Shown here in pieces: positions 1-5,489 of a stretch of 5,773 nucleotides of DNA (position 1 is the stretch's first letter; each line of letters starts with the position of its first letter). The translations under genes were made by a program, and so were the position numbers. A model generated the notes under the pieces. That model searched no databases. It worked only from the letters and a program-made list of their open reading frames with translations, and was not told the origin of the DNA. The DNA is from Lachnospiraceae bacterium UBA7093 (GTDB taxonomy: Bacteria; Bacillota; Clostridia; Lachnospirales; Lachnospiraceae). Location: positions 1-5,773 of the forward strand of contig DKYT01000053.1 in assembly GCA_002492465.1 (NCBI GenBank), in the 5' to 3' direction.

Positions 1-5
1 GCCAT
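1..5 (-). CDS. rpsK: 30S ribosomal protein S11, first codon only (partial)
   Basis: Only the start of this gene is inside the window. On the minus strand an ATG at 5-3 is followed by GC, which fits the usual Met-Ala opening of S11. It is preceded by a modest ribosome-binding sequence (AGTAGGT, about 9 bases upstream). The 76 bases between the rpsM stop and this ATG hold no other gene. The identification rests mainly on gene order: in Firmicutes rpsK directly follows rpsM. Five bases cannot prove it, so the call is inference from context. Confidence 0.5.
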
Positions 6-81
6 TTTAAACTAACCTACTTTCTTCAAATTCGATTTAAATTGTTTACAAGCTTCCTGCCAAAAGGAAATATCCATCGGA

Positions 82-450
82 TTATTTCTTCTTGTTGGCA
101 ACTGTTCTCTTAGGTCCTTTTCTTGTTCTTGCGTTTGTCTTTGTCTTCTGTCCACGCACAGGAAGACCTTTTCTGTGACGGATACCTCTGTAGCATCCGA
201 TTTCCTGAAGTCTCTTGATGTTCATGGCAACTTCTCTTCTCAAATCGCCTTCCACCATATAACCAGCGTCAATTACCTCGCTGATTCTCTTCACTTCATC
301 GTCTGTCAACTCTCTGACACGGGTATCGGGATTCACCTTTGCCTGTGCAAGAATCTTGTTAGAGCTTGCTCTTCCGATTCCATAGACATAGGTCAAACCA
401 ATTTCCACACGTTTTTCTCTGGGTAAGTCAACACCTGCAATACGAGCCAT
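82..450 (-). CDS. rpsM: 30S ribosomal protein S13
   Basis: S13 sits in the head of the small subunit, contacts the P-site tRNA through its basic C-terminal tail, and forms an intersubunit bridge with the large subunit. The 122-residue product has the full family length. It opens with MARIAGVDLP, carries the helical N-terminal domain with the YVYGIGR segment (residues 21-27), and has the family signature in residues 95-112 (GLPVRGQ, then TKTNARTRKG). It ends in a lysine-rich tail. The ATG at 450 has a GGAGG ribosome site at 463-459, eight bases upstream. It is the first gene of the alpha-operon group here, lies 231 bases downstream of rpmJ, and appears to have its own promoter and a structured leader. 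No frameshift or missing signature residue is seen. Confidence 0.98.
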   Translation of the reverse strand: MARIAGVDLPREKRVEIGLTYVYGIGRASSNKILAQAKVNPDTRVRELTDDEVKRISEVIDAGYMVEGDLRREVAMNIKRLQEIGCYRGIRHRKGLPVRGQKTKTNARTRKGPKRTVANKKK

Positions 451-584
451 TTACGTTTCCTCCATTTTCTTTTGCGCATTTAACCTGCGCCGATACTAAT
501 TGATTGGGGCGGTCTTCGCCCAATCGGTTTTCACCGATCTTACGCGATTTTTCACGAACCAAGAAGTAATCTCTAAGGCTCCTT
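451..584 (-). promoter_or_regulatory. structured mRNA leader of rpsM (candidate r-protein autoregulatory leader)
   Basis: From a predicted start near 584 to the rpsM ATG, the transcript would carry about 134 untranslated bases. Three hairpins can be read directly. The first is ATCGGT-GAAA-ACCGAT (538-523), a perfect 6-bp stem with a GNRA-type tetraloop. The second is TTGGGCG-AAGAC-CGCCCCAA (523-504), with one bulged C, and it can extend outward to 525-502 by competing with the first. The third is GCGCA-GGTTAAA-TGCGC (490-474). The ribosome site at 463-459 follows. A second ATCGG (494-490) could compete for the CCGAT arm (527-523), which would allow alternative folds. No U-run follows any stem, so these are not terminators. 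In Escherichia coli, S4 represses the alpha operon through a pseudoknot leader before rpsM; a similar role here is inference. Confidence 0.5.
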
Positions 585-590
585 CGTACA

Positions 591-618
591 ATTATATTAA
601 TCAGTACAGCTTTATCAA
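591..618 (-). promoter_or_regulatory. sigma-A-type promoter upstream of rpsM
   Basis: Reading the minus strand, TTGATA (618-613) and TATAAT (596-591) are separated by 16 bases. The -10 is perfect and the -35 differs from TTGACA at one position. Transcription would begin near 584 and produce the structured leader of rpsM. It lies wholly between rpmJ and rpsM, so it would let the alpha-operon genes be expressed separately from the spc genes upstream. Confidence 0.65.
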
Positions 619-681
619 ACCGCTGCACTGCAGCCGCTTCATAATAATTGGACAAGAACCCTCCTGTTTTAAAACAGCGGA

Positions 682-795
682 TTATCCTTGTCTCTGTTTG
701 TGCTTCGGATTCTCACAGATCACTCTGATACGTCCTTTTCTCTTAATGATTTTGCACTTATCGCAAATCGGTTTTACTGATGATCTAACCTTCAT
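682..795 (-). CDS. rpmJ: 50S ribosomal protein L36
   Basis: This 37-codon gene encodes L36, the smallest protein of the large subunit. The product starts MKVRSSVKPICDKCK, continues with IRVIC and ends in PKHKQRQG, matching the family end to end. Cys11, Cys14, Cys27 and His32 form the CCCH zinc site, so this is the zinc-binding (C+) paralogue type. The ATG at 795 has an AGGAGG ribosome site at 808-803 with a 7-base gap; the stop is TAA at 684-682. A strong promoter ends about 34 bases upstream of the start codon. It follows infA, as in most Firmicutes. No zinc-free second copy is present in the window. Confidence 0.97.
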   Translation of the reverse strand: MKVRSSVKPICDKCKIIKRKGRIRVICENPKHKQRQG

Positions 796-828
796 GTTAA
801 ACCCTCCTTTCAAAAAAGACCGTTTTAC

Positions 829-857
829 ATTATAACACGATATACCTGCAAATGCAA
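829..857 (-). promoter_or_regulatory. strong sigma-A-type promoter upstream of rpmJ
   Basis: On the minus strand, TTGCAT (857-852) lies 17 bases before a perfect TATAAT (834-829). A TG dinucleotide at 837-836 gives an extended -10 element. Transcription would start near 823, leaving an untranslated leader of about 28 bases with AGGAGG before the rpmJ ATG. It is an internal promoter in the infA-rpmJ spacer and would allow rpmJ and the alpha operon to be transcribed independently of secY-adk-map-infA. Confidence 0.72.
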
Positions 858-861
858 GCAT

Positions 862-929
862 ATTCCTGATTTTACTTTCGCACTTACTTCAGCACTTGCT
901 TTCGCAAATATATATTTGGCTTCAGGAAT
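862..929 (-). other. 8-bp inverted repeat enclosing a 14-bp AT palindrome and the tandem repeats
   Basis: ATTCCTGA at 929-922 (its first base is the last base of the infA stop codon) is perfectly complementary to TCAGGAAT at 869-862. The 52-base interior starts with the perfect palindrome CAAATATATATTTG (918-905), followed by the three 12-bp repeats. In RNA this could close a large stem-loop at the 3' end of the infA message. There is no run of U after it, so it is not a standard terminator. It might protect or process the 3' end, or act as a DNA site. Confidence 0.45.
870..905 (-). repeat. three tandem imperfect 12-bp repeats upstream of the rpmJ promoter
   Basis: Minus-strand units are GCGAAAGCAAGT (905-894), GCTGAAGTAAGT (893-882) and GCGAAAGTAAAA (881-870). 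They match pairwise at 8 or 9 of 12 positions, without gaps. The array ends 12 bp before the -35 hexamer of the rpmJ promoter. Position and phasing near one helical turn would suit a protein-binding or UP-like upstream element, but that role is inference. Confidence 0.6.
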
Positions 930-1147
930 CATTTATCTCTCCAAATAATTCTTCCTTTGCTGAGATCATAGGGGGATAACTCCAGTGTAACTTTATCTCC
1001 TGGAAGAATACGAATAAAATTCTGTCTCAGCTTTCCGCTGATATGCGCCAGCACCCTGTGCCCATTTTCAAGTTCCACCTGAAACATGGTATTGGGAAGC
1101 TTTTCCACTACCGTTCCTTCAATTTCAATTACATCAGCTTTTGACAT
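929..1147 (-). CDS. infA: translation initiation factor IF-1
   Basis: IF-1 binds the A site of the 30S subunit during initiation and works with IF-2 and IF-3 to ensure correct start selection. The 72-residue product has the exact family length. It is a single S1-like OB fold, with EGTVVEKLPN (residues 10-19), the MFQVELENGH strand (21-30), VLAHISGKLR (32-41), NFIRILPGDKV (43-53) and the closing ELSPYDLSKGRI (56-67). The ATG at 1147 has a perfect AAGGAGGT ribosome site at 1160-1153, five bases away. It lies 16 bases after the KOW gene and is probably cotranscribed with it. The stop is TGA at 931-929. Confidence 0.98.
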   Translation of the reverse strand: MSKADVIEIEGTVVEKLPNTMFQVELENGHRVLAHISGKLRQNFIRILPGDKVTLELSPYDLSKGRIIWRDK

Positions 1148-1163
1148 GCGTTACCTCCTTATT

Positions 1164-1448
1164 TCATACAGTCATTTCACTGTTTGAATGCCCTCTGTTC
1201 ATTCTTACTTTAATAGCATACTGGATTTCTTCATTATATATGATATTCTGATTTCTCATTTTTTCTAGCAACCCCTCGTCAAGACCTGTCTTTACCAATT
1301 GCAGATGTTTCTTTCGCTTTTTCTTGGGACGATCGAGCTTCCTGGTTTTTCCGTCCACAAGATAAACAAAATCTCCCTCTTCTCTGATAATCAGATACAT
1401 CTGCCCCTTGTCATGCCCTGCTTTGGATACGGCAAACATTCCCGTCAT
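1164..1448 (-). CDS. small KOW-domain RNA-binding protein (L14e/L6e/L27e-like)
   Basis: This is a basic 94-residue protein of uncertain function, seen at this position between map and infA in many Clostridia. The N-terminal part (residues 5-20, FAVSKAGHDKG then QMYLII) has the KOW pattern shared with archaeal and eukaryotic L14e-type ribosomal proteins. It is followed by a short beta region (FVYLVDGKTRKLD, 27-39) and a lysine-arginine cluster, PKKKRKKH (41-48), likely to touch RNA. The tail (50-94) is not recognised. I chose the ATG at 1448 because GAGG (1457-1454) lies six bases upstream. An in-frame ATG at 1460 overlaps the map stop as ATGA and would add four residues, but has no clear ribosome site. 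Ribosome or rRNA binding is a plausible inference from fold and neighbours, not shown here. Confidence 0.88.
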   Translation of the reverse strand: MTGMFAVSKAGHDKGQMYLIIREEGDFVYLVDGKTRKLDRPKKKRKKHLQLVKTGLDEGLLEKMRNQNIIYNEEIQYAIKVRMNRGHSNSEMTV

Positions 1449-1456
1449 TGTATTCC

Positions 1457-2221
1457 TCATTTCTGATCCGGGAGCAGCGTAAGAATCTCCGGAGCGCCTT
1501 CTGTGATCAGCACGGTGTTTTCATAGTGGGCCGAAAGCGAGCCGTCCTGCGTGACCACCGTCCAGTCGTCCTCCAGCCATTCCACGTCACAGCCTCCCAT
1601 ATTGATCATAGGCTCTATTGCCAGCGTCATTCCCGGTCGGAGCTTGATTCCCCTGCGCCATTGCTTAAAATTGGGGATCTGGGGTTCCTCATGAAGGCTG
1701 GTGCCGATTCCGTGCCCCACCAGATCTCTCACGACTCCGTAGCCAAAGCTGCTGCAATAGGCGTCGATGGCATTGGATATATCATACAGATGATTACCTG
1801 CCCTGGCATATTTAATTCCTTCAAAAAAGCTCTGTCTGGTTACCTCTATCAGCGCCGCAGCGTCTTTGCTGACCTTTCCCACCGGATAGGTGCGCGCCGC
1901 GTCGGAGTGATAGCCTTTATAGATCAGACCTGCATCCAGGCTGACAATATCCCCCTCCACCAAGATCCTCTCCCGGGAGGGAATTCCATGAACCACTTCA
2001 TCATTTACAGAAACACAAATCGATGCCGGATAGCCATTATAATTTAAGAAGTTAGGTATACATCCATAACTGCGAATCAGTTTTTCTCCCAGCGCATCAA
2101 TGTCCCAGGTGGATATTCCCGGCTTGATCGCTTCCCCTAACTGTTCGTGAACCTGGGCAAGAATCCTGCAGGATTCACGCATAAGTTCAATTTCTCTTTC
2201 TGATTTGATTGTGACAGCCAT
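1457..2221 (-). CDS. map: methionine aminopeptidase, type I
   Basis: The enzyme removes the N-terminal methionine from new cytosolic proteins when the second residue is small. The 254-residue product has the pita-bread fold sequence pattern of type Ia enzymes, with no N-terminal extension or zinc finger. The metal ligands are all present: Asp96 and Asp107 (SLDAG, HSDAAR), His170 (GHGIG), Glu203 (AIEPM) and Glu234 (HYENT). The substrate-site His78 (VVHGIPS) and His177 are also kept. The ATG at 2221 has AAGG at 2231-2228, six bases upstream, a weaker site than those of the ribosomal genes. It lies 15 bases after adk; its TGA stop (1459-1457) is close to the KOW gene start. It is likely cotranscribed with adk. 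Confidence 0.97.
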   Translation of the reverse strand: MAVTIKSEREIELMRESCRILAQVHEQLGEAIKPGISTWDIDALGEKLIRSYGCIPNFLNYNGYPASICVSVNDEVVHGIPSRERILVEGDIVSLDAGLIYKGYHSDAARTYPVGKVSKDAAALIEVTRQSFFEGIKYARAGNHLYDISNAIDAYCSSFGYGVVRDLVGHGIGTSLHEEPQIPNFKQWRRGIKLRPGMTLAIEPMINMGGCDVEWLEDDWTVVTQDGSLSAHYENTVLITEGAPEILTLLPDQK

Positions 2222-2236
2222 TTAAAACCTTGCCTT

Positions 2237-2878
2237 TCAACTTAAAACCGCCACGATCGATGCAAATACATCTTTCATGTCAACAGTACCGTCCACCGTT
2301 TTTAAAATACCCTTTGCCTGATAAAAATCAATAAGAGGCTGGGTTTGCTTGTGATAAACCTCCAAACGGTTTCCAACGGTTTCCGGCTTATCATCATCCC
2401 GGAGTACCAGGCTAGCGCCGCAAACGTCGCAGATTCCTTCGGTTTTAGGCGGCACATGCTCTATATGATAGGTTGCGCCGCAGCTTAAGCAGGCGCGCCT
2501 CCCGCCCATACGCTTAACAATATTTTCATCCGGCACATCTACATTAATCGCAAAATCGATCTGATCCCCGATTTCTGATAACGCCCGGTCAAGAACTTCC
2601 GCCTGGGGAATTGTTCTGGGAAATCCATCCAGTACATATCCGTTTTTACAATCCTCCTGTGCCACTCTGTCCAGAAGGATTTTAACCGTAAGCTCATCAG
2701 GCACCAAAAGTCCCTGATCCATATATTTTTTGGCTTCCATTCCAAGATCCGTGCCGTTCTTAATATTCGCCCTGAAAATATCGCCTGTGGAAATATGGGG
2801 AACGCCGTATTTTTCCGCAATCATTTTTGCCTGCGTCCCTTTCCCTGCCCCGGGAGCGCCTAACATAATTATTTTCAT
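2237..2878 (-). CDS. adk: adenylate kinase (zinc-binding long form)
   Basis: Adenylate kinase converts ATP and AMP to two ADP in the cytoplasm. The 213-residue product has the P-loop GAPGAGKG (residues 7-14), the AMP-site segment STGDIFRA (30-37), DGFPRT (84-89), and a long LID domain from about 121 to 160. The LID bears Cys130, Cys133, Cys150 and Cys153 in two CxxC pairs, the structural zinc site typical of Gram-positive enzymes. The DDDKPETVGNR segment follows (161-171). I start at the ATG at 2878 (MKIIMLG): GAGG at 2891-2888 is nine bases upstream and the family begins here. A TTG at 2884 would add two residues but sits too close to that site. It follows secY after a 100-base structured spacer and precedes map by 15 bases. 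Confidence 0.98.
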   Translation of the reverse strand: MKIIMLGAPGAGKGTQAKMIAEKYGVPHISTGDIFRANIKNGTDLGMEAKKYMDQGLLVPDELTVKILLDRVAQEDCKNGYVLDGFPRTIPQAEVLDRALSEIGDQIDFAINVDVPDENIVKRMGGRRACLSCGATYHIEHVPPKTEGICDVCGASLVLRDDDKPETVGNRLEVYHKQTQPLIDFYQAKGILKTVDGTVDMKDVFASIVAVLS

Positions 2879-2884
2879 TGTCAA

Positions 2885-2911
2885 TTTCCTCTCATGCTAA
2901 TATAGAGGAAA
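2885..2911 (-). promoter_or_regulatory. hairpin that can sequester the adk ribosome-binding site
   Basis: On the transcript, TTTCCTCT (2911-2904) is perfectly complementary to AGAGGAAA (2892-2885), giving an 8-bp stem with an 11-base loop. The second arm contains the whole SD sequence of adk, so this fold would hide it. The first arm overlaps the 3' arm of a larger upstream hairpin, so the two folds exclude each other in part. The pairing is visible in the sequence; a regulatory effect is inference. Confidence 0.5.
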
Positions 2912-2950
2912 AAGAAAAGCTGTCCTGTCTTCAAGCTTTTCTTTCACCTC
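2905..2950 (-). other. large hairpin in the secY-adk spacer
   Basis: AAAGAAAAGCT (2944-2934) and AGCTTTTCTTT (2921-2911) form a perfect 11-bp stem around a 12-base loop. It can extend with GAGG (2950-2947) against CCTC (2908-2905) across a 2x2 internal loop. It could stabilise the mRNA or attenuate transcription between secY and adk. The stem is AU-rich and only a short U-rich stretch follows, broken by C residues, so I do not call it a terminator. Confidence 0.5.
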
Positions 2951-2978
2951 TAATTATATTTAATGTCAAATAACCGCT

Positions 2979-4292
2979 TTAGTCATTTAAAAAACCTTTG
3001 TAATTGCGTACCAGCATCTGTGATTCGATCTGCTTCATTGTCTCAAGCACTACGCTGACAATAATGATAAGGCTTGTACCTCCAAAAGATACCTGCGCGC
3101 CAAATATGCCGTTAAATATGAAAGGCACTACACACACGATGGTAAGACCTACTGCGCCAATAAAAATGATATAATTCAAAATCTTTGTAAGATATTCGCT
3201 GGTAGGCTTCCCCGGTCTGATTCCAGGAATGAATCCGCCCTGCTTTTTCATATTCTCTGCAATTTCAATGGGGTTAAAGGTAATGGATGTATAGAAGTAG
3301 GCAAAAAAGATAACCAAAACCACATATACAACCAATCCGATGGAATAAACAGGTTCGCTGGGGTTGCACCAGTTTCCGGAATTCAGTCCTCTTAAAATCT
3401 GTCCCCATACGCCGGTTCCGTTATATCCTACGAAACTGCTGACCACAATCGGCAGTTGCATCAGGGATGATGCAAAAATAATAGGAATAACGCCCGCTGT
3501 ATTAATTTTCAGGGGAATGGATGAGGTCTGACCTCCTACCATCTTTCTGCCCTGTACCTTCTTGGCATATTGAACGGGAATCTTGCGGACTCCGTCGTTT
3601 AAGATGATAACCATTACGACCATTGCCACAATAATTGCAATGATTACGATCGCCGCTACCGCGCCTACTGCAATCGCCTTGCCAAAGACAAACTGCTCAA
3701 ACAGCTGGCTGATATCCTGGGGAATCCTGGAAATAATGTTGATAATGAGCACAATGGAAATACCGTTTCCCACGCCCTTTTCCGTGATTCTCTCTCCTAC
3801 CCACATCAGGAAAGCACTTCCCGCCGTGAGCGCTGCGATTACCATAATCACATTAATAGCATTTACTTTTTCCATCACATTGCTGTTTGCAAAATAAAAT
3901 GCCATCGCTGAGGACTCGATCAGAGCAAGCCCAACAGTCAGGTACCGGGTGATGGAAGCGATTTTCTTCCTTCCGTCCTCCCCTTCCTTCTGCATTTCTT
4001 CCAATTTTGGAATTGCAATGGTAAGCAGCTGCATAATAATGGAAGATGTGATATAAGGCGTGATGTTTAAGGCAAGAATCGACATATTTAAAAACGAACC
4101 GCCTGTAAAAGCATCAAAAAAGTTAAATGCATCTCCTGTCTGCTGTGCAAACCAGTTGGAAAAATAGTGACGGTCTACGCCGGGCACAGGCAGCTGCGAT
4201 CCTAAACGGATCACAACCAGCATACCCAGTGTAAATAAAAGCTTATTTCTGATTTCTTTGATTTTTAACGCATTTTTTAGGGTTGTAAGCAT
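2979..4292 (-). CDS. secY: preprotein translocase channel subunit SecY
   Basis: SecY forms the membrane channel through which SecA or the ribosome passes secreted and membrane proteins. The 437-residue product shows about ten membrane helices: roughly 17-33, 78-95, 117-137, 145-165, 175-192, 205-232, 265-288, 315-338, 370-392 and 402-418. The plug region lies around 60-75, before helix 2b. Family signatures are GERITEKGVGNG (166-177), the cytosolic loop GVRKIPVQYAKK (234-245), and FIPGIRPGKPT (354-364) with Arg359, equivalent to the SecA-contact arginine of the C5 loop. The ATG at 4292 lies one base after the rplO stop, and its GAGGTGA ribosome site (4306-4300) lies within rplO, so translation is probably coupled. 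It has full family length and no lesion is seen. Confidence 0.98.
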   Translation of the reverse strand: MLTTLKNALKIKEIRNKLLFTLGMLVVIRLGSQLPVPGVDRHYFSNWFAQQTGDAFNFFDAFTGGSFLNMSILALNITPYITSSIIMQLLTIAIPKLEEMQKEGEDGRKKIASITRYLTVGLALIESSAMAFYFANSNVMEKVNAINVIMVIAALTAGSAFLMWVGERITEKGVGNGISIVLIINIISRIPQDISQLFEQFVFGKAIAVGAVAAIVIIAIIVAMVVMVIILNDGVRKIPVQYAKKVQGRKMVGGQTSSIPLKINTAGVIPIIFASSLMQLPIVVSSFVGYNGTGVWGQILRGLNSGNWCNPSEPVYSIGLVVYVVLVIFFAYFYTSITFNPIEIAENMKKQGGFIPGIRPGKPTSEYLTKILNYIIFIGAVGLTIVCVVPFIFNGIFGAQVSFGGTSLIIIVSVVLETMKQIESQMLVRNYKGFLND

Positions 4293-4293
4293 A

Positions 4294-4737
4294 TTACATC
4301 ACCTCTGCAGTTCCACCAGCAGCTTCGATTTTTTCTTTTGCGGATGCACTGAAAGCATTTGCCTTTACCGTAAGCTTTTTGGTAATTTCTCCATTTCCAA
4401 GGATCTTAACGCCGTCCTTAGGGTTTTTGATAATGCCGCAATCGATCAATGTATCTACATCAATCACTGCACCCTCTTCAAATTTATCATTCAGCACATT
4501 CAAATTGATTCCCACGATTTCCTTTGAACTGGGGCAGGTAAAGCCTCTCTTGGGAATTCTTCTGTACAAAGGCATCTGACCGCCTTCAAAGCCTACTCTG
4601 GGTGCTCCTGAACGAGCTTTCTGTCCTTTGTGACCTTTGCCGGCTGTCTTTCCGTTGCCTGAACCGTGTCCGCGTCCTCTTCTAAAATTATCACTGTGCT
4701 TAGAACCTTTTGCAGGTCTTAAATTTGATAATTCCAT
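4294..4737 (-). CDS. rplO: 50S ribosomal protein L15
   Basis: L15 is a late-assembly protein that reaches deep into 23S rRNA. The 147-residue product has the glycine- and lysine-rich N-terminal extension (residues 20-45, with RGRGHGSGNGKTAGKGHKGQ), the segment FEGGQMPLYRRIPKRGF (50-66), and the globular C-terminal domain with VIDVDTLIDCGII (91-103) and VKILGNGEITKKLTVKANAFS (110-130). The length fits the family (about 144-147). The ATG at 4737 has a perfect AAGGAGGT site at 4754-4747, nine bases upstream. It lies 22 bases after rpmD. Its last codons carry the ribosome site of secY. Confidence 0.98.
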   Translation of the reverse strand: MELSNLRPAKGSKHSDNFRRGRGHGSGNGKTAGKGHKGQKARSGAPRVGFEGGQMPLYRRIPKRGFTCPSSKEIVGINLNVLNDKFEEGAVIDVDTLIDCGIIKNPKDGVKILGNGEITKKLTVKANAFSASAKEKIEAAGGTAEVM

Positions 4738-4759
4738 TCTTCTGACACCTCCTTATCTT

Positions 4760-4948
4760 TTAAACCTCTTCAACCTTAATTAAATGTCTGATCTGCTGAA
4801 TCTGACCTCTTGTAGCCGCATTGTCGGGCACTACAATCGATTTATTCAGCTTTCTAAGCCCCATAGAAGTAACAGTAGCTTTATGCTTGGGAACTGCACC
4901 GATAGGAGACTTTACCAAAGTGATTTTTAACATTTTCTGTTCTGCCAT
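4760..4948 (-). CDS. rpmD: 50S ribosomal protein L30
   Basis: L30 is a small, non-essential protein on the surface of the large subunit. The 62-residue product matches the bacterial short form: LKITLVKSPIG (residues 7-17), the central GLRKLNKSIVVPD (30-42) and the helix RGQIQQIRHLIKVEE (47-61). I use the ATG at 4948, with AGGAGG at 4964-4959 upstream. A second ATG six codons in (MLKIT) would also give a recognisable L30, but lacks a ribosome site. The AGGAGG overlaps the rpsE stop codon, and the gap between the genes is 14 bases. Confidence 0.97.
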   Translation of the reverse strand: MAEQKMLKITLVKSPIGAVPKHKATVTSMGLRKLNKSIVVPDNAATRGQIQQIRHLIKVEEV

Positions 4949-4962
4949 CTTCTCATCTCCTC

Positions 4963-5472
4963 CTATGCCATAATTTCTTCTACAGATTTTCCACGCTTTT
5001 TCGCTACTTCCTCAGGTGTCTTAAGTGCACTTAAACCTGCAATCGTTGCAAGAACAACGTTCTGTTTATTGTTAGAACCAAGTGATTTTGTACGGATATT
5101 CTGGATGCCGGCAAGCTCGCAGACGATACGCGCAGGACCACCTGCAATGATACCTGTACCTTCAGGAGCCTTCTTTAAAAGAACGGAAGCGGAACCAAAT
5201 TTTCCTGTAAAATCATGTGTAATACTCTTTTTCTCATCAATTGCAACGGAAACCATATTTTTAATGGCGTCCTCTTTACCTTTACGGATCGCCTCAGGGA
5301 TTTCTGTTGCCTTTCCAAGACCAGCGCCCACATGACCATTCATGTCTCCAACTACTACCAGAGCCGTAAAACGCATATTACGTCCGCCCTTAACAACTTT
5401 GGTTACACGTTTGATGGAAACTACTTTTTCCGTTAATTCCATGCCGCTGACATCGATGATTGTATGTCTCAT
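4963..5472 (-). CDS. rpsE: 30S ribosomal protein S5
   Basis: S5 lies near the decoding centre and mRNA entry side of the small subunit and affects fidelity. The 169-residue product has the N-terminal double-stranded RNA-binding domain (about 14-78) with KRVTKVVKGGR (21-31), the loop region in which spectinomycin-resistance changes are known in other bacteria, and ALVVVGDMNGHVGAGLGKA (37-55). The C-terminal domain has GTGIIAGGPARIVCELAGI (105-123) and LGSNNKQNVVLAT (131-143). The VKGGR loop is intact. The ATG at 5472 has AAGGGAG (5488-5482), a slightly irregular ribosome site. A methionine at residue 11 is possible, but the longer form aligns with the Escherichia coli N-terminus. It lies 17 bases after rplR. 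Confidence 0.97.
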   Translation of the reverse strand: MRHTIIDVSGMELTEKVVSIKRVTKVVKGGRNMRFTALVVVGDMNGHVGAGLGKATEIPEAIRKGKEDAIKNMVSVAIDEKKSITHDFTGKFGSASVLLKKAPEGTGIIAGGPARIVCELAGIQNIRTKSLGSNNKQNVVLATIAGLSALKTPEEVAKKRGKSVEEIMA

Positions 5473-5489
5473 GTTAAGTTTCTCCCTTC

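Noticed and set aside
56..70. Weak stem TTCC/GGAA after the rpsM stop, considered as an attenuator before rpsK.
   Set aside because: It has only four base pairs with an 8-base loop, which is within chance expectation for this sequence.
428..655. A 75-codon minus-strand frame between rpmJ and rpsM, opened by TTG at 655 with AGGAGG (665-660) just upstream and running out of frame into rpsM.
   Set aside because: The peptide shows no family resemblance or domain pattern, overlaps rpsM by 23 bases, and contains a promoter and three RNA stems. The SD spacing is only four bases. It would be worth revisiting if the frame is conserved in relatives.
664..677. Perfect palindrome CTGTTTTAAAACAG right after the rpmJ stop, considered as a terminator.
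   Set aside because: As RNA it gives only a 5-bp stem and no U-run follows, so termination is unlikely. The stem is too short to support a call.
500..835. A 111-codon plus-strand frame across the rpmJ region.
   Set aside because: It is antisense to rpmJ and to two promoters, and its product resembles no known protein.
1448..2047. A 199-codon plus-strand frame opposite map.
   Set aside because: It is antisense to a gene with all catalytic residues intact. Its product has no recognisable domain and no convincing ribosome site was seen; it is a shadow of map codon use.
2539..2820. A 93-codon minus-strand frame inside adk in another frame.
   Set aside because: It lies wholly within the intact adk coding sequence and the product (rich in Trp, Arg and Phe) looks like an out-of-frame translation.
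2953..2969. TTGACA (2969-2964) and TATAAT (2958-2953) on the minus strand in the secY-adk spacer.
   Set aside because: Both hexamers are perfect but only five bases apart, so they cannot work together as a sigma-A promoter. No suitable partner hexamer lies 16-18 bases from either one.
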